DNA of 64,000 bases from positions 1 through 64,000 of the forward strand of contig NZ_JAMBLS010000018.1 of assembly GCF_023336905.1 (NCBI RefSeq), given 5' to 3'. Each line of letters starts with the position of its first letter. Within the stretch, counting starts at the first letter, position 1. The stretch comes from Bacteroides sp. ET71. GTDB taxonomy: Bacteria; Bacteroidota; Bacteroidia; Bacteroidales; Bacteroidaceae. The position numbers were made by a program, and so were the translations under genes. Below are positions 8,005 through 17,587 of the stretch, piece after piece. A model generated the notes under the pieces. The model did not search any database. It was not told the origin of the DNA and saw nothing but the letters and a program-made list of their open reading frames with translations.

Positions 8005-9165
8005 TTATTGTTTTACCCAGTTGCCTGTAATCCAATCGCAAGCGTCGATGGCTTCAGCCAAAGTGTAGCTTAAGTTGGCGTTTACGCTGTTGCCTGTGCC
8101 TGCGATGAAATCGGCGTTGGTGTAGATGCCCTGCTCGCTTACAAGGTCGGCACTGATGGTCATGTTTTGCAGTGTGGATTCACCGTCCTTCAAAGAAGTT
8201 TCCGTTTGTGTGGTTTCTACTGTCAGGGGCATGCCTTTGCCGCAAACGATGGCACCGTCGATGTGGACTTTCGTGCCGGCACGGAGGCGGATGCCTTGCG
8301 TGTCAGAGCCGTTTCCTACGAGGAGCAGGTTTTGCAATGTGGGGAAGGAAACCGGAGTAGCTCCTTCGGGGTCGCTGCCGTTGTTATCGGCTTCGATGAG
8401 GCAGTCGCAGTTGTAGCCCAGCGTGTTTTCTGCTTCTTGGTAAGCCAGCAAGTTGGTGGCAGTGCCGTTCCAGCCTTCTGTCCAGTCGAAAGAGTCGTCG
8501 CTGCAGTTTACGGAGATGAGGTTTCTTACGTTTACCGAGCCGCCGAACCATTCGAAACCGTCGTCGGAGCACATGTAAGCTTGGCAGTTTTCTACTACTG
8601 TACCGCTGCCTACGCCATAGAATGTGATGCCGTTGGCTTCTGTTTCAGTGTCGATGGGATAGCCGCCGTATTCGATGCGGACATATTTCAGCGAACCGGA
8701 GTTGTCGTTGTCGTCGTTGCCGCCGTAGGTGGCGCCGCCGATTTCGGAGTTACCTGTTCCGCCAGATACGTTGGTGTGGGCTCTGCCACAGATGTGTAGG
8801 CCGCCCCATGCGCCGGCTGCCTGGTGTTCGGTGGTCATGATGATGGGGTTGCTGGCTGTGCCCTCGGCAATGATTTTGGCGCCTTGTTCCACGAGGATGT
8901 AGTCCAAGATATCGTCGTCTTTGGCTGTGATGGTCACGCCGGCACCGATGGTCAGTGTGGCACCGGATTTCACGCGGCATACGCCGTCTAAGGTCCACTG
9001 TTCGCCTGCATTGATGGTCATGTCCTGCGAGATTTCGCCTGTGAGGGTGGTGTCGCCGCCGCCGTCGCCGCCGCCGTTGTTGTCATTGTCATCGCTGCAA
9101 GCCGAGAAGCATACCATGCCGGCCATCAGCATCATTGAGAATAGTTTTTTGTTCATAATGTTCAA
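8005..9165 (-). CDS. Surface lipoprotein with right-handed beta-helix
   Basis: A 386-residue exported lipoprotein. The signal peptide ends in lipobox FSAC, and the mature N-terminus CSDDNDNNGGGDGGGD carries the acidic stretch known in Bacteroidetes as a surface-export signal, so it is probably displayed on the cell surface. The rest is a parallel beta-helix of the kind in polysaccharide lyases and adhesins: VKSGATLTIGAGVTITAKDD, LVEQGAKIIAEGTASNPIIM, GGLHICGRAHTN, then YVRIEYGGYPIDTETEANGI and FEWFGGSVNVRNLISVNCSDDSFD. No catalytic residues can be named. It sits 61 bases downstream of a TonB-dependent receptor with no SusD, and it probably partners that receptor. A start at 9156 is equally possible. 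Confidence 0.82.
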   Translation of the reverse strand: MNIMNKKLFSMMLMAGMVCFSACSDDNDNNGGGDGGGDTTLTGEISQDMTINAGEQWTLDGVCRVKSGATLTIGAGVTITAKDDDILDYILVEQGAKIIAEGTASNPIIMTTEHQAAGAWGGLHICGRAHTNVSGGTGNSEIGGATYGGNDDNDNSGSLKYVRIEYGGYPIDTETEANGITFYGVGSGTVVENCQAYMCSDDGFEWFGGSVNVRNLISVNCSDDSFDWTEGWNGTATNLLAYQEAENTLGYNCDCLIEADNNGSDPEGATPVSFPTLQNLLLVGNGSDTQGIRLRAGTKVHIDGAIVCGKGMPLTVETTQTETSLKDGESTLQNMTISADLVSEQGIYTNADFIAGTGNSVNANLSYTLAEAIDACDWITGNWVKQ

Positions 9166-9226
9166 TAATTAAAGTGTTGTTGAATAGATTGTTTATTTAA
9201 TTGTTTTTGTTTGGTTTATGTTTGGG

Positions 9227-11923
9227 TCAGAGTCGGTAGCTGAAGCCTACTTCGAAGTTGCTGCCGGTTTTGTATCGTTCCACTTCGACGGTTTGCCCGG
9301 CTTGGGGCAGTTCTTGCTTGAATACGACATCGCGGTTCAGCAGGTCGTTTACTTGCAGTTTTAGCGTGAAGTGGCTGTTCAGGGCGTAGCTGGCGTTGAA
9401 GTTGAGGGTGTGTACGGCTTGTTGTTCTACATCGCCCATGCCGGAGAGGCCTACGGCGTGGATGCGTTTGCCTTGGAGGTTGTAGAGCAAGGTGAGGTTC
9501 AGGGCGCGTTCTTCGCTGAAGCGGGGGGAGTAGGTGAGGTCGGCGTTCAGGAGGATGGGCGATGCGCCTTGCAGGGAGCGTTCTTTGTTGGTGTAGGCGC
9601 CGCTTTCGGGCAGTTTCACGTTGGTGTACATGTAGGATATGTTGGCTCCCAGTCGCAGGTCTTTGAACAGTTGCTTGCGTACTTCGGCTTCGATGCCGGT
9701 GGCCATGCCTTGGTCGGCGTTTTGGAAGGAGTGTGTGGTGCCTCCTCCTTGGTAGATTTGGGTTCGTTCGATGGGTTTGTCCAGGTGTTTGAAGTATCCG
9801 GTGATGGAGAACATGTCGCCGTTGTCGCCGAAGCGTTCGTAGCGCAGGTCGAGGTTGTAGTTGTAGCCGTTTTGCAGGTTTTCGTTACCTCGGATGCGGG
9901 CTGAGCCGTAGGATTCTTCGTAGAGGAAGGGTGCCATTTCGATGAACGAGGGGCGGGTGATGGTGCGCGAGATGGAGAGGCGCAGGTTGTTTTGGTTGTT
10001 GATGCTGTATTTCAGGTTGACGGTCGGGAAGAGGTCGTGTTTGTCCAGGTCGCGGCGGCGCTGGTAGGGGCGTTCGCCTTCGATGGCGTATTCGACCCAT
10101 TGTTGGGCGTATTCGTAGCGCAGGCCTACGTTGACCAGCAGTGAGGCGAGGGGGTAGAAGTCGGTCTGTATGTAGCCGGCGTAGATGTTCATCCCGGCGC
10201 GGTAGCGGTCTTGGGGTTGCATGTTGCGGTTTACGATGATGGTGCCGTTGGCGATGTTTTCTTGGTTGAGGTAGTCGCTGGTGTGGTGGATGTCGTCGAT
10301 TTCGGGGTTCAGGGCGTGCAGGTTGTAGTAGAAGCGTGTGGCCGAGTAGTCGCGGTTTTTGTCTTTGTAGTTGAAGCCGGCGGTCACGTGGTTGTTTTCG
10401 TTCCAGTTGTATTTCAGTGCGAGGCTGCCTACCCATTCGTCTTCTGTCAGGTCGCCGAAGTAGCGGTTGGTTTCTTGTTGGTTCAGTTTGAAGAGTTCGA
10501 GGGTGCCGTCGTTGTTTTGTTCGAACATCACTTGGCGTCGGTCGGGTTCTTGGCTGCTGGTTTTGCCGTATGAGCCTCCCCAGGTGAGGAGCCATTGTTG
10601 TCCGAAGTGGTGCAGGCCGTTGAGTTGGTGGTTCTGGAGGGTGTAGATGTGTGTGACGCTGTTGTTGCCCAGCAGGTGGTTGTCTTCGTAGTCGGTGCCT
10701 TGTCGGTCTTGGTAGCTGTTCTCGGCGTTGCGTGCGTAGAAGAAGCTGTAGCCGATGCGGTCTTCTTTGCGCAGGGTGATGCTGGCGGAGGCCAGTCCGG
10801 TGAGGTTGAGCCGGCTGGTGTATTTGTCGTAGCTGAAGTCGTTTTTGGTGTCGCCCGAGGTGTCCATGTCGCGGTAGAAGGCGTCTTGTATGATTTCGGT
10901 TCCGTTGCTCATGCTGAACGAGGCCAGGAGGCTGAGTGTCTGGTTGCCGATGGTCCAGTCGCGGCCTGCGCCGATGTTTCCGCTCAGTTCGGGCAGGGCT
11001 TTCTTGCGTTCTACGTCGAAGGTGGTGTCGAAGATGTTGTTCTGTTTCACGTAGTCGCGGAAGTCGGAGGTGGAGAGGTTGTAGACGGGGTCGGCCAGGG
11101 TGGAGGTGGTGAAGAGTGAGCCTCGGTCCATGTGGTAGAAGTCTTTGCCCAGGGCGTTGAAGTGTCCGCCTGCGTTGAGGCTGAGGTTGAAGAAGTTGCC
11201 CGTGGTGTTTTCTTTGGTGCTGATGTCGATGTGGGCGCCGGAGTAGTCGGCGAAGACGGCGGCGTCGTAGACTTTGCTGACGGTGATGTTCTGTACCGTG
11301 CTGGAGGGGAAGAGGTCGAGGGGTATCAGTTTGTTGTCGGGGTTGGGCGAGGCGATGGGCAGTCCGTTCAGGGTGGTGGTGCTGTATCGGTCGCCCAGGC
11401 CGCGGACGATGAGTTGTCCGGCGTCGGCAATGGAGATGCCGGTGATTTGTTTGACGCCTTCCTGCACGTTGCTGATGCCTTTGAGGCTCATCTCCTTGGC
11501 TCCCATGTTTTCGATGGCCAGGGTGGCTTTCTGGCGTTCCATCTGGAGGGCGCGTTCGCCTTCGAGGTTCTTGCGGGCGGTGACGGTGACTTCGCCCAGC
11601 ACTTCGGTGTCGGGTCCCAGTTCGAAGTTCAGCACGAGGTTGGCCTGGGTGACGGCCACGTCGCGTGTTTCGGTGCGGTAGCCCACGTACGACACTTGCA
11701 GGGTGTAGTTGCCGGGCCTCAGGTTGAGCTGGTAGTTGCCGTCGATGTCGGCCACGGCTCCCAGGCTTGTCCCGGCCACTTGCACGGTGGCGCCGGTCAG
11801 TGGTTCGCGCGTTTCTTTGTCGCAGATGTTTCCTTTGATGTTTCCTGCCATCAGTGTCATGCAGGAGAGTGTGAAGAGTAAAATAAGGAAGAGGATTCTT
11901 CCCAAATCCAGTCTTGTGCTCAT
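9227..11923 (-). CDS. TonB-dependent outer-membrane receptor (SusC/CarboxypepD_reg type, no SusD partner)
   Basis: Outer-membrane transporter, 898 residues from the preferred start MSTRLDLGRILFLILLF (a frame exists 11 codons upstream). Order: signal peptide; carboxypeptidase-like regulatory domain (about 27-115, GNICDKETREPLTGATVQVAGTS); plug (about 140-250, GISIADAGQLIVRGLGDRYS, then VYDAAVFADYSGAHIDISTK); and a 22-strand-type barrel ending FEVGFSYRL. Residues RYSTTTLNGLPIASPNPDN fit the subfamily often found with metal or peptide ligands rather than glycans, but the ligand is unknown. No susD follows; the next gene is a beta-helix surface lipoprotein. Confidence 0.92.
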   Translation of the reverse strand: MSTRLDLGRILFLILLFTLSCMTLMAGNIKGNICDKETREPLTGATVQVAGTSLGAVADIDGNYQLNLRPGNYTLQVSYVGYRTETRDVAVTQANLVLNFELGPDTEVLGEVTVTARKNLEGERALQMERQKATLAIENMGAKEMSLKGISNVQEGVKQITGISIADAGQLIVRGLGDRYSTTTLNGLPIASPNPDNKLIPLDLFPSSTVQNITVSKVYDAAVFADYSGAHIDISTKENTTGNFFNLSLNAGGHFNALGKDFYHMDRGSLFTTSTLADPVYNLSTSDFRDYVKQNNIFDTTFDVERKKALPELSGNIGAGRDWTIGNQTLSLLASFSMSNGTEIIQDAFYRDMDTSGDTKNDFSYDKYTSRLNLTGLASASITLRKEDRIGYSFFYARNAENSYQDRQGTDYEDNHLLGNNSVTHIYTLQNHQLNGLHHFGQQWLLTWGGSYGKTSSQEPDRRQVMFEQNNDGTLELFKLNQQETNRYFGDLTEDEWVGSLALKYNWNENNHVTAGFNYKDKNRDYSATRFYYNLHALNPEIDDIHHTSDYLNQENIANGTIIVNRNMQPQDRYRAGMNIYAGYIQTDFYPLASLLVNVGLRYEYAQQWVEYAIEGERPYQRRRDLDKHDLFPTVNLKYSINNQNNLRLSISRTITRPSFIEMAPFLYEESYGSARIRGNENLQNGYNYNLDLRYERFGDNGDMFSITGYFKHLDKPIERTQIYQGGGTTHSFQNADQGMATGIEAEVRKQLFKDLRLGANISYMYTNVKLPESGAYTNKERSLQGASPILLNADLTYSPRFSEERALNLTLLYNLQGKRIHAVGLSGMGDVEQQAVHTLNFNASYALNSHFTLKLQVNDLLNRDVVFKQELPQAGQTVEVERYKTGSNFEVGFSYRL

Positions 11924-12089
11924 CTTGTTTGTTCTTTGATTCTTTTTCCGCTGCAAAGATGAGGCTTTCGTGTTACAGGGGTATTGCGCGGCCGGTACGT
12001 TTCTCTTGCGCCGGCGTTACAAAGGTGTGGCAGGGTGTGACAAAGGGGTTACAATGTGGGAGATTTCAAGACTGCGGATGTGGCCGGTT

Positions 12090-12176
12090 GCTACACTCGA
12101 GTGTAGCATCGACCTACACTGGTGTGTAGCAAAGAGCTACCCTTGAGTGTAGCGATGAGCTACCCTCGAGTGTAGC
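12090..12176. repeat. Array of four 16-18-base palindromes (CTACACTCGAGTGTAG type)
   Basis: Unit 1, GCTACACTCGAGTGTAGC (12090-12107), is a perfect palindrome. Unit 2 (12114-12129, CTACACTGGTGTGTAG), unit 3 (12136-12153, GCTACCCTTGAGTGTAGC) and unit 4 (12159-12176, GCTACCCTCGAGTGTAGC) are variants. They are separated by 5-6 bases, giving a period of about 23. The spacers are too short and the units too palindromic for a CRISPR array. Confidence 0.85.
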
Positions 12177-12251
12177 AACCGCCCGTCCTCTACCGTGTCC
12201 CGCGTCGGCCTCCGAGGGGCACGGAGGCTTGCCCTCTTCTGCCGCGGCCAG

Positions 12252-12287
12252 AAAAAAAAGTGCCGGGACGCTCACGCGCCCCGGCAC
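12252..12287 (-). terminator. Terminator of the nuo operon
   Basis: On the minus strand, GTGCCGGG (plus 12280-12287) pairs with CCCGGCAC (plus 12260-12267), followed by eight U residues (plus 12252-12259). It lies 32 bases after the nuoN stop. Confidence 0.9.
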
Positions 12288-12318
12288 ACACCAAGGGATA
12301 TTTTACCAATCGTTCGTC

Positions 12319-13758
12319 TTACAGACCGAACGAGAACTGGTCGATATGTTGGTAGACCACGCTCGCGATACTCAGCACGATGATGCCGGCCGTGCACACA
12401 AGCAGGCTGACACGCGTGTAGTTGTCGCTACGGAACGCGGCTATGGGCTCGTCGCTCTTGTTGATGTACATCGACTTCACCACCCTCAGGTAGTAGTAGA
12501 GCGACAGCACCGTGTTGACCAAGGCGATGAACACCAGCAGGTGGAACCCGCTCTCGAAAGCTGCGGCGAAGATGAAGAACTTCGAGAAGAACCCGGCAAA
12601 CGGCGGGATACCGGCCAGCGAGAACAAGGCCAGCGTCATCAGGAAAGCCAGGCGCGGGTTGGTCGTATACAGGCCGTTATAGTCCGTCAACGTCACCTTG
12701 CCCGTGCGCTGCATCACGATGTTGATGACCGTGAACACGCCCAGGTTGGCAAACAGGTAAATCAGCACGTAGTAAATCAGCGAAGTCATACCCGTCGACG
12801 TCCCGGCAATGACACCCAGCATGATGTAACCCGCCTGCGAGATGCTCGAGAAAGCCATCAGTCGCATCAGGTTCTGCTGGCGCAGGGCAAACAAGTTGGC
12901 CAGCGTGATGGATAAGATGATAATCCAATACAAGATAGTCTGCCACTCCGTCACCATCGGCGCGAACACCTTCACCAGCACCACCATCAGCACAAAGGCA
13001 GCCGAACCCTTCGAGATGACACTCAGATAAGCCGTCACCGTGCTGGGCGAACCCTCGTACACGTCGGCCGTCCACAAGTGGAACGGCACCAGCGAAATCT
13101 TGAAGCCCATGCCCGAGAAGAAGAACACGAAGGCCATCACCTGCAACGCACTGCCATCCAGCGCGGCCGGAATATCCTCGAAATACAACGTCCCCGTCGA
13201 ACCGTAAATCAGCGAAAGACCGAACAGCAGCAGGGCGCTCGAGAACATCGCCGTCAGAATATACTTCGCACCCGCCTCGGCCGACTGCTGGCGGTATTTG
13301 TCAAACGCAATCAGCGCCGCCATCGGGATGCTGGCCGTCTCCAACCCGATGAAGAACATCAGGAAATGTCCGGCCGAAATCATAAAGTACATGCCCAACA
13401 AGGTCGAAAGCGTCAACACATAAAACTCACCCTGCTTGATATGGTTCTCCTCGCGGCGCAACCACTCGTGCGCCATCAGAAACACCACCAGCGTGCCCAC
13501 ACTCAAGATAGACTTCACGATGCTCTGCACCGGAGTATTGACGTACATGCCGCCAAAGAGATTGACATCCCCGCCGGGCACCAGGGTGATGAGCGTATGT
13601 ATCAGAAGCAAAGCTACCGGGAGGATGGTATTCAACATCGGCTTCCCGTCACGCTTGTGATTGTCAGGACTCATGAAGAGGTCTGCCACAAAAAGGATAA
13701 CGATGACCGCAATCAGCGAGAGCTCTTCTTTCATCAGTAGAAATTGACTGTAATCCAT
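12319..13758 (-). CDS. nuoN: NADH-quinone oxidoreductase subunit N
   Basis: Antiporter-like membrane subunit of respiratory complex I, one of three that carry out proton (or sodium) translocation. 479 residues with about 14 predicted transmembrane segments. Recognisable parts are [21 protein letters not shown] (the Glu of the antiporter fold in TM5), [17 protein letters not shown] with a Lys, and [19 protein letters not shown], the conserved TM12-13 motif of the family. It is the last gene of the ten-gene operon, 34 bases after nuoM, and a strong terminator follows directly. Confidence 0.97.
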   Translation of the reverse strand: MDYSQFLLMKEELSLIAVIVILFVADLFMSPDNHKRDGKPMLNTILPVALLLIHTLITLVPGGDVNLFGGMYVNTPVQSIVKSILSVGTLVVFLMAHEWLRREENHIKQGEFYVLTLSTLLGMYFMISAGHFLMFFIGLETASIPMAALIAFDKYRQQSAEAGAKYILTAMFSSALLLFGLSLIYGSTGTLYFEDIPAALDGSALQVMAFVFFFSGMGFKISLVPFHLWTADVYEGSPSTVTAYLSVISKGSAAFVLMVVLVKVFAPMVTEWQTILYWIIILSITLANLFALRQQNLMRLMAFSSISQAGYIMLGVIAGTSTGMTSLIYYVLIYLFANLGVFTVINIVMQRTGKVTLTDYNGLYTTNPRLAFLMTLALFSLAGIPPFAGFFSKFFIFAAAFESGFHLLVFIALVNTVLSLYYYLRVVKSMYINKSDEPIAAFRSDNYTRVSLLVCTAGIIVLSIASVVYQHIDQFSFGL

Positions 13759-13792
13759 GTTATTGTAACTATTAGTATTTACGGGTTAATGA

Positions 13793-15283
13793 CTATTGAA
13801 CTGCTGCCAGATGATTGATTATCGGCAATACGCTGTCGCCAATCATGTTGCTTATCCACCAAGGAGCCAGCCCCAGGGCAGCTACGCAAGCAATGAGCAC
13901 GATAACCGCCGTGCGCTCGTCCCACGTCGCGTCAGTCAGAGCCAAGTGATGCTTGTTCGTGCACGTGCCGTACAGAATCTTGCCCACCAGGCGCAGGATG
14001 TAGACCGCCGTTATCACGATAGATGAGCAGGCAATGACCGTCCACACACGGTGGAACGTGTCAGCCTGTTGGAACGAACCCGTGAAAATCGTCATCTCGG
14101 CCACAAATCCGCTCAGACCCGGCAAACCCAAGTTGGCCAGACCGGCAATCACATAACATACAGACAAGAAAGGCATGATTTTCATCAGTCCGTTCAACTC
14201 ACGGATATCACGCGTATGAGTCCGTCCGTAAATCATACCGATAAGGGCGAAGAACAAGGCCGTCATCAAACCGTGCGACAACATCTGGAGCACAGCACCC
14301 GTGCTGGCCGTCTGATTCATCATCAGGATAGCGAAGAGCACCAGGCCGCAGTGCGACACCGAAGAATAAGCATTGATATACTTCAAGTCCGTCTGTACGC
14401 AAGCCGAGAACGCACCATATACAACCGAAATACCAGTCAGGATAATAAATATCCAAGCCAATTCGTTGGCAGCCTCAGGCATCAGGTACATGGCAATGCG
14501 GAAGCAACCGTAACCTCCCAGCTTCATCAGCACACCGGCATGAAGCATGGACACAGCCGTCGGCGCCGAAGCATGACCGTCGGGGCTCCATGTGTGGAAC
14601 GGGAACAAAGCACCCAATACGCCGAATCCGATGAAAGTCAAGGGGAACCAGATGCGTTGCTGTTCAATAGGAATATTGTGCAAATCTGCAATCTCCAGCA
14701 AGTTCATGGTCGTCGCACCCGAACCGAAATAGATACCCAGGATACCAATCAGCAGGAAAGCCGAGCCACCCATCAGCATCAATGTCAGTTTCATGGCCGA
14801 GTATTCCTTGTGACCGGAACCCCATACGCCAATCAGCAGATACATCGGAATCAAAGCCACCTCATAGAACATGAACATCGTGAACAAGTCTATCGAGATG
14901 AAGAATCCGAATACGCCCAGCGACAGGAAAGTAAACCAAAGGAAATATTCTTTTGTCAACGGCTGCAGACGCCAGGATGCAAATGTACCTGTAAATACAA
15001 TCAACGACGAAAGCAGCAGCATGGCTACCGATATGCCGTCTACGCCTACCGAGTAATGTATATTAAGAGCCGGATACCAGGCTACGTCAGCGCAAAACAA
15101 CATCTCGTCCGTTGCGCCTCCCTGACGTGCTTGGAGGTACATCACGGTCAGTGCGACAGAAAGTACCAGCAGAGCCGAGGCACCTGTCACCATCACCGCG
15201 CGTATCTGTGAGATGTTGCGGCTTAGCCAAAGTCCCAGCAACATCAGCAGGGGAATGAGAACAAATAATGATAAGAAGTTCAT
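13793..15283 (-). CDS. nuoM: NADH-quinone oxidoreductase subunit M
   Basis: Antiporter-like membrane subunit, 496 residues, about 14 transmembrane helices. The essential Glu lies in FMFYEVALIPMYLLIGVWG, and the family segment FPFHTWSPDGHASAPTAVSM holds the broken helix before the central Lys (GVLMKLGGYGCFRI). ANLGLPGLSGFVAEMTIF is the C-terminal signature. Nothing is missing compared with E. coli NuoM. Separated from nuoL by 58 bases and from nuoN by 34. Confidence 0.97.
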   Translation of the reverse strand: MNFLSLFVLIPLLMLLGLWLSRNISQIRAVMVTGASALLVLSVALTVMYLQARQGGATDEMLFCADVAWYPALNIHYSVGVDGISVAMLLLSSLIVFTGTFASWRLQPLTKEYFLWFTFLSLGVFGFFISIDLFTMFMFYEVALIPMYLLIGVWGSGHKEYSAMKLTLMLMGGSAFLLIGILGIYFGSGATTMNLLEIADLHNIPIEQQRIWFPLTFIGFGVLGALFPFHTWSPDGHASAPTAVSMLHAGVLMKLGGYGCFRIAMYLMPEAANELAWIFIILTGISVVYGAFSACVQTDLKYINAYSSVSHCGLVLFAILMMNQTASTGAVLQMLSHGLMTALFFALIGMIYGRTHTRDIRELNGLMKIMPFLSVCYVIAGLANLGLPGLSGFVAEMTIFTGSFQQADTFHRVWTVIACSSIVITAVYILRLVGKILYGTCTNKHHLALTDATWDERTAVIVLIACVAALGLAPWWISNMIGDSVLPIINHLAAVQ

Positions 15284-15341
15284 CTTATGTGGTATTTAAT
15301 AATTATTGTTTCGATGTTAATTAATCACTTGAACCATGGCC

Positions 15342-17231
15342 TTACAGCAACAGAATCAGTATCAGTGCCAGCACACCCAGCAGGAACACAAGTGCATACT
15401 GCTGTACGCGGCCGCTTTGCAGTGTGCGGATAGAATCGCTGCCAGCATTGGAGCTCCAAGCCAGGAAGTTGAAGAAGCCGTCCACTACGTGGCGGTCCCA
15501 CCAGGCGATAGGAGTAGAGATGCAGCGGAAGATGATCCGGTGCGTCACGAACTGATAAATCTCGTCAATGTAGAAGCGGTGGTATGCCGCTGTCCACAAT
15601 CCACGGAAACGACGGGCCAAAGCATCTGCCACCGGTTGTTTTTCCTTGGCGTAGATGAATGTAGCCAGTGCGATGGCAACTACTGCCACCACAATGCTTG
15701 TAGCAGCTACGCTCCAGTCCAAATGGATTTCGTAAGCATGTCCGTTGGAGGAAACGAATTCACCGAAAGGAATGAATCCGCCTACAACGGTCACTAATGC
15801 CAAGAATATCAGCGGGAAGGACATCGATAAGGGGCTCTCATGAGGCGTGTGGGCTGCATGAAGTTCTTTATTCTCGGTTCCCCAGAAAATGCCGTAATAC
15901 AAGCGGAACATATAGAAAGCCGTCATGCCGGCAATGATGGTCATAATCCAACCCATAGCCGGGCTGAACTGGAAGCAAGCCGTCAGAATCTCGTCCTTCG
16001 AGAAGAATCCGGAGAATGGCGGAATACCGGCGATGGCCAGGCAGGCAATCAGGAAAGTGATGTGCGTGATGGGCATATACTTGCGCAAGCCTCCCATAGC
16101 CGACATCTCGTTGCTGTGTACGGCGTGGATGATGCTACCGGCACCGAGGAAGAGCAGGGCCTTGAACATAGCGTGTGTAAACAAGTGGAACATGCCGGCC
16201 ATGTATCCCAAACCACCGTCATGGGGATCAGCAGCGAAGCAAACACCCAAGGCAACCATCATGAAACCAATCTGAGAAATGGTAGAGAAGGCTAGTACGC
16301 GTTTGATATCAGTCTGCACACAAGCAATGCTGGCTGCGAAGAATGCAGTGAATGCACCCACATAAGCCACAATGTGCAAAGTTGAGGGGGCATATTCGAT
16401 GAACAACGGGAACATGCGTGCAACCAAATATACACCGGCAACCACCATCGTAGCAGCATGGATCAAGGCGCTGACAGGCGTCGGACCTTCCATGGCATCG
16501 GGCAGCCAGATGTGCAACGGGAACATGGCACTCTTACCGGCACCACCGATGAACATCAAGCCAAGTGCCAACGGAATCATGGCAGCACCACCCTTTGCCA
16601 ACATCAATGTATCGGGTTCGAATGTATAAGTTCCGGCGAAGTAACCGTAAATCAGGATACCAATCAGGAAGCCTAGGTCGGCAAAACGGGTTACGATAAA
16701 TGCCTTCTTGGAAGCAGCGATGGCTGAAGGTTTGGTGTAATAGAATCCAATTAATAAATAGGAGGAAACACCCACCAGCTCCCAGAACAGATACATCTGG
16801 AAAATGTTGGTAGCTACCACCAGGCCTAACATGGACATAGTGAACAGCGACAGGAAAGCGTAGTAGCGTTGGAAACCTACCTCGCCCTTCATATAGCCGA
16901 ACGAATAAATATGTACCATGAACGATACCGTGCTGATGACAATAAGCATCATTACGGAAATCGGATCAAGCAAGATACCCATGTCAATACTCAGTCTGTC
17001 AGTGAAAGGCAGCCAAGTAAAATTGTAAGGTATCAGCGTTTCAAAGGTACCGTCTGCCAGACGGGGACTGCTGAAATAAAGGGCAGCTGTCAGATAGGAA
17101 AGCACTGTTACCGCACCCAGCACCACCGTACCAATCATACCGGCTGTCCGGTGGGACATCCATTTACCTCCCAATCCGAGCGTCAGAAACGAGAGAAACG
17201 GAAGCAGTAGGATAAGAATTGTATATTCCAT
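15342..17231 (-). CDS. nuoL: NADH-quinone oxidoreductase subunit L
   Basis: Largest membrane subunit, 629 residues, with about 16 transmembrane helices and the long lateral helix near the C-terminus typical of NuoL. Motifs: LFWELVGVSSYLLIGFYYTK with the key Glu, FPLHIWLPDAMEGPTPVSAL, then HAATMVVAGVYLVAR, and IAGIPPFSGFFSKDEIL. The region about 520-600 (SIVVAVVAIALATFIYAKEK through FYIDEIYQFVTHRI) corresponds to the amphipathic arm that clamps the antiporter subunits. Full length, 39 bases downstream of nuoK. Confidence 0.97.
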   Translation of the reverse strand: MEYTILILLLPFLSFLTLGLGGKWMSHRTAGMIGTVVLGAVTVLSYLTAALYFSSPRLADGTFETLIPYNFTWLPFTDRLSIDMGILLDPISVMMLIVISTVSFMVHIYSFGYMKGEVGFQRYYAFLSLFTMSMLGLVVATNIFQMYLFWELVGVSSYLLIGFYYTKPSAIAASKKAFIVTRFADLGFLIGILIYGYFAGTYTFEPDTLMLAKGGAAMIPLALGLMFIGGAGKSAMFPLHIWLPDAMEGPTPVSALIHAATMVVAGVYLVARMFPLFIEYAPSTLHIVAYVGAFTAFFAASIACVQTDIKRVLAFSTISQIGFMMVALGVCFAADPHDGGLGYMAGMFHLFTHAMFKALLFLGAGSIIHAVHSNEMSAMGGLRKYMPITHITFLIACLAIAGIPPFSGFFSKDEILTACFQFSPAMGWIMTIIAGMTAFYMFRLYYGIFWGTENKELHAAHTPHESPLSMSFPLIFLALVTVVGGFIPFGEFVSSNGHAYEIHLDWSVAATSIVVAVVAIALATFIYAKEKQPVADALARRFRGLWTAAYHRFYIDEIYQFVTHRIIFRCISTPIAWWDRHVVDGFFNFLAWSSNAGSDSIRTLQSGRVQQYALVFLLGVLALILILLL

Positions 17232-17270
17232 ATTAATATTTCAGTTATTAGTTTTTCACTTCAATTGATA

Positions 17271-17579
17271 TTACCACTTCAACTCCTCCAAGCGATTGGT
17301 TTGGATGCTGCGTATATTACGGTAGATGTTAATCATAATGGCGATTGCAATGGCTGTTTCTGCTGCCGCAATGGCAATGGCAAAAAGAGCGAAGAAATAG
17401 CCTTCTAACATGCCAGGAAACAAATAGCGGTTGAACACTGCGAAATTGATGTCTGTAGCATTCAGCACCAATTCAATCGAAATAAGCAGGTGCAGCGTGT
17501 TGCGCCGGGTAAAGAAACCATAGATACCTGCAAAAAGCATGATAGTTGAAACTATCAGATAATATTCTAGATGTACCAT
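17271..17579 (-). CDS. nuoK: NADH-quinone oxidoreductase subunit K
   Basis: 102 residues, three transmembrane helices, the standard NuoK size. The conserved buried Glu is in LLISIELVLNATDINF; a second acidic position lies in the AETAIAIAIMINIYR helix. It is part of the proton path between the quinone site and the antiporter subunits. Separated from nuoJ by 8 bases and from nuoL by 39. Confidence 0.97.
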   Translation of the reverse strand: MVHLEYYLIVSTIMLFAGIYGFFTRRNTLHLLISIELVLNATDINFAVFNRYLFPGMLEGYFFALFAIAIAAAETAIAIAIMINIYRNIRSIQTNRLEELKW

Positions 17580-17587
17580 AGCTATGT

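Larger units (their letters stand above)
11924..12318. other. 395-base spacer between nuoN and the TonB receptor gene
   Basis: It contains a weak CATCTTTG promoter-like element for the receptor (minus, 11954-11961), the palindrome array at 12090-12176 and the nuo terminator at 12252-12287. No gene is evident in it. Confidence 0.6.

Noticed and set aside
9371-11881. Several long plus-strand frames opposite the TonB receptor
   Set aside because: GC-rich codon bias of the receptor opens the antisense frames; products are Val/Gly/Phe-rich without domains.
12090-12176. CRISPR array
   Set aside because: Only 5-6 bases between units and the units are full palindromes.
14051-15211. 386-codon plus-strand frame opposite nuoM
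   Set aside because: Antisense of a membrane protein, giving Gln/His/Arg-rich sequence with no family resemblance.
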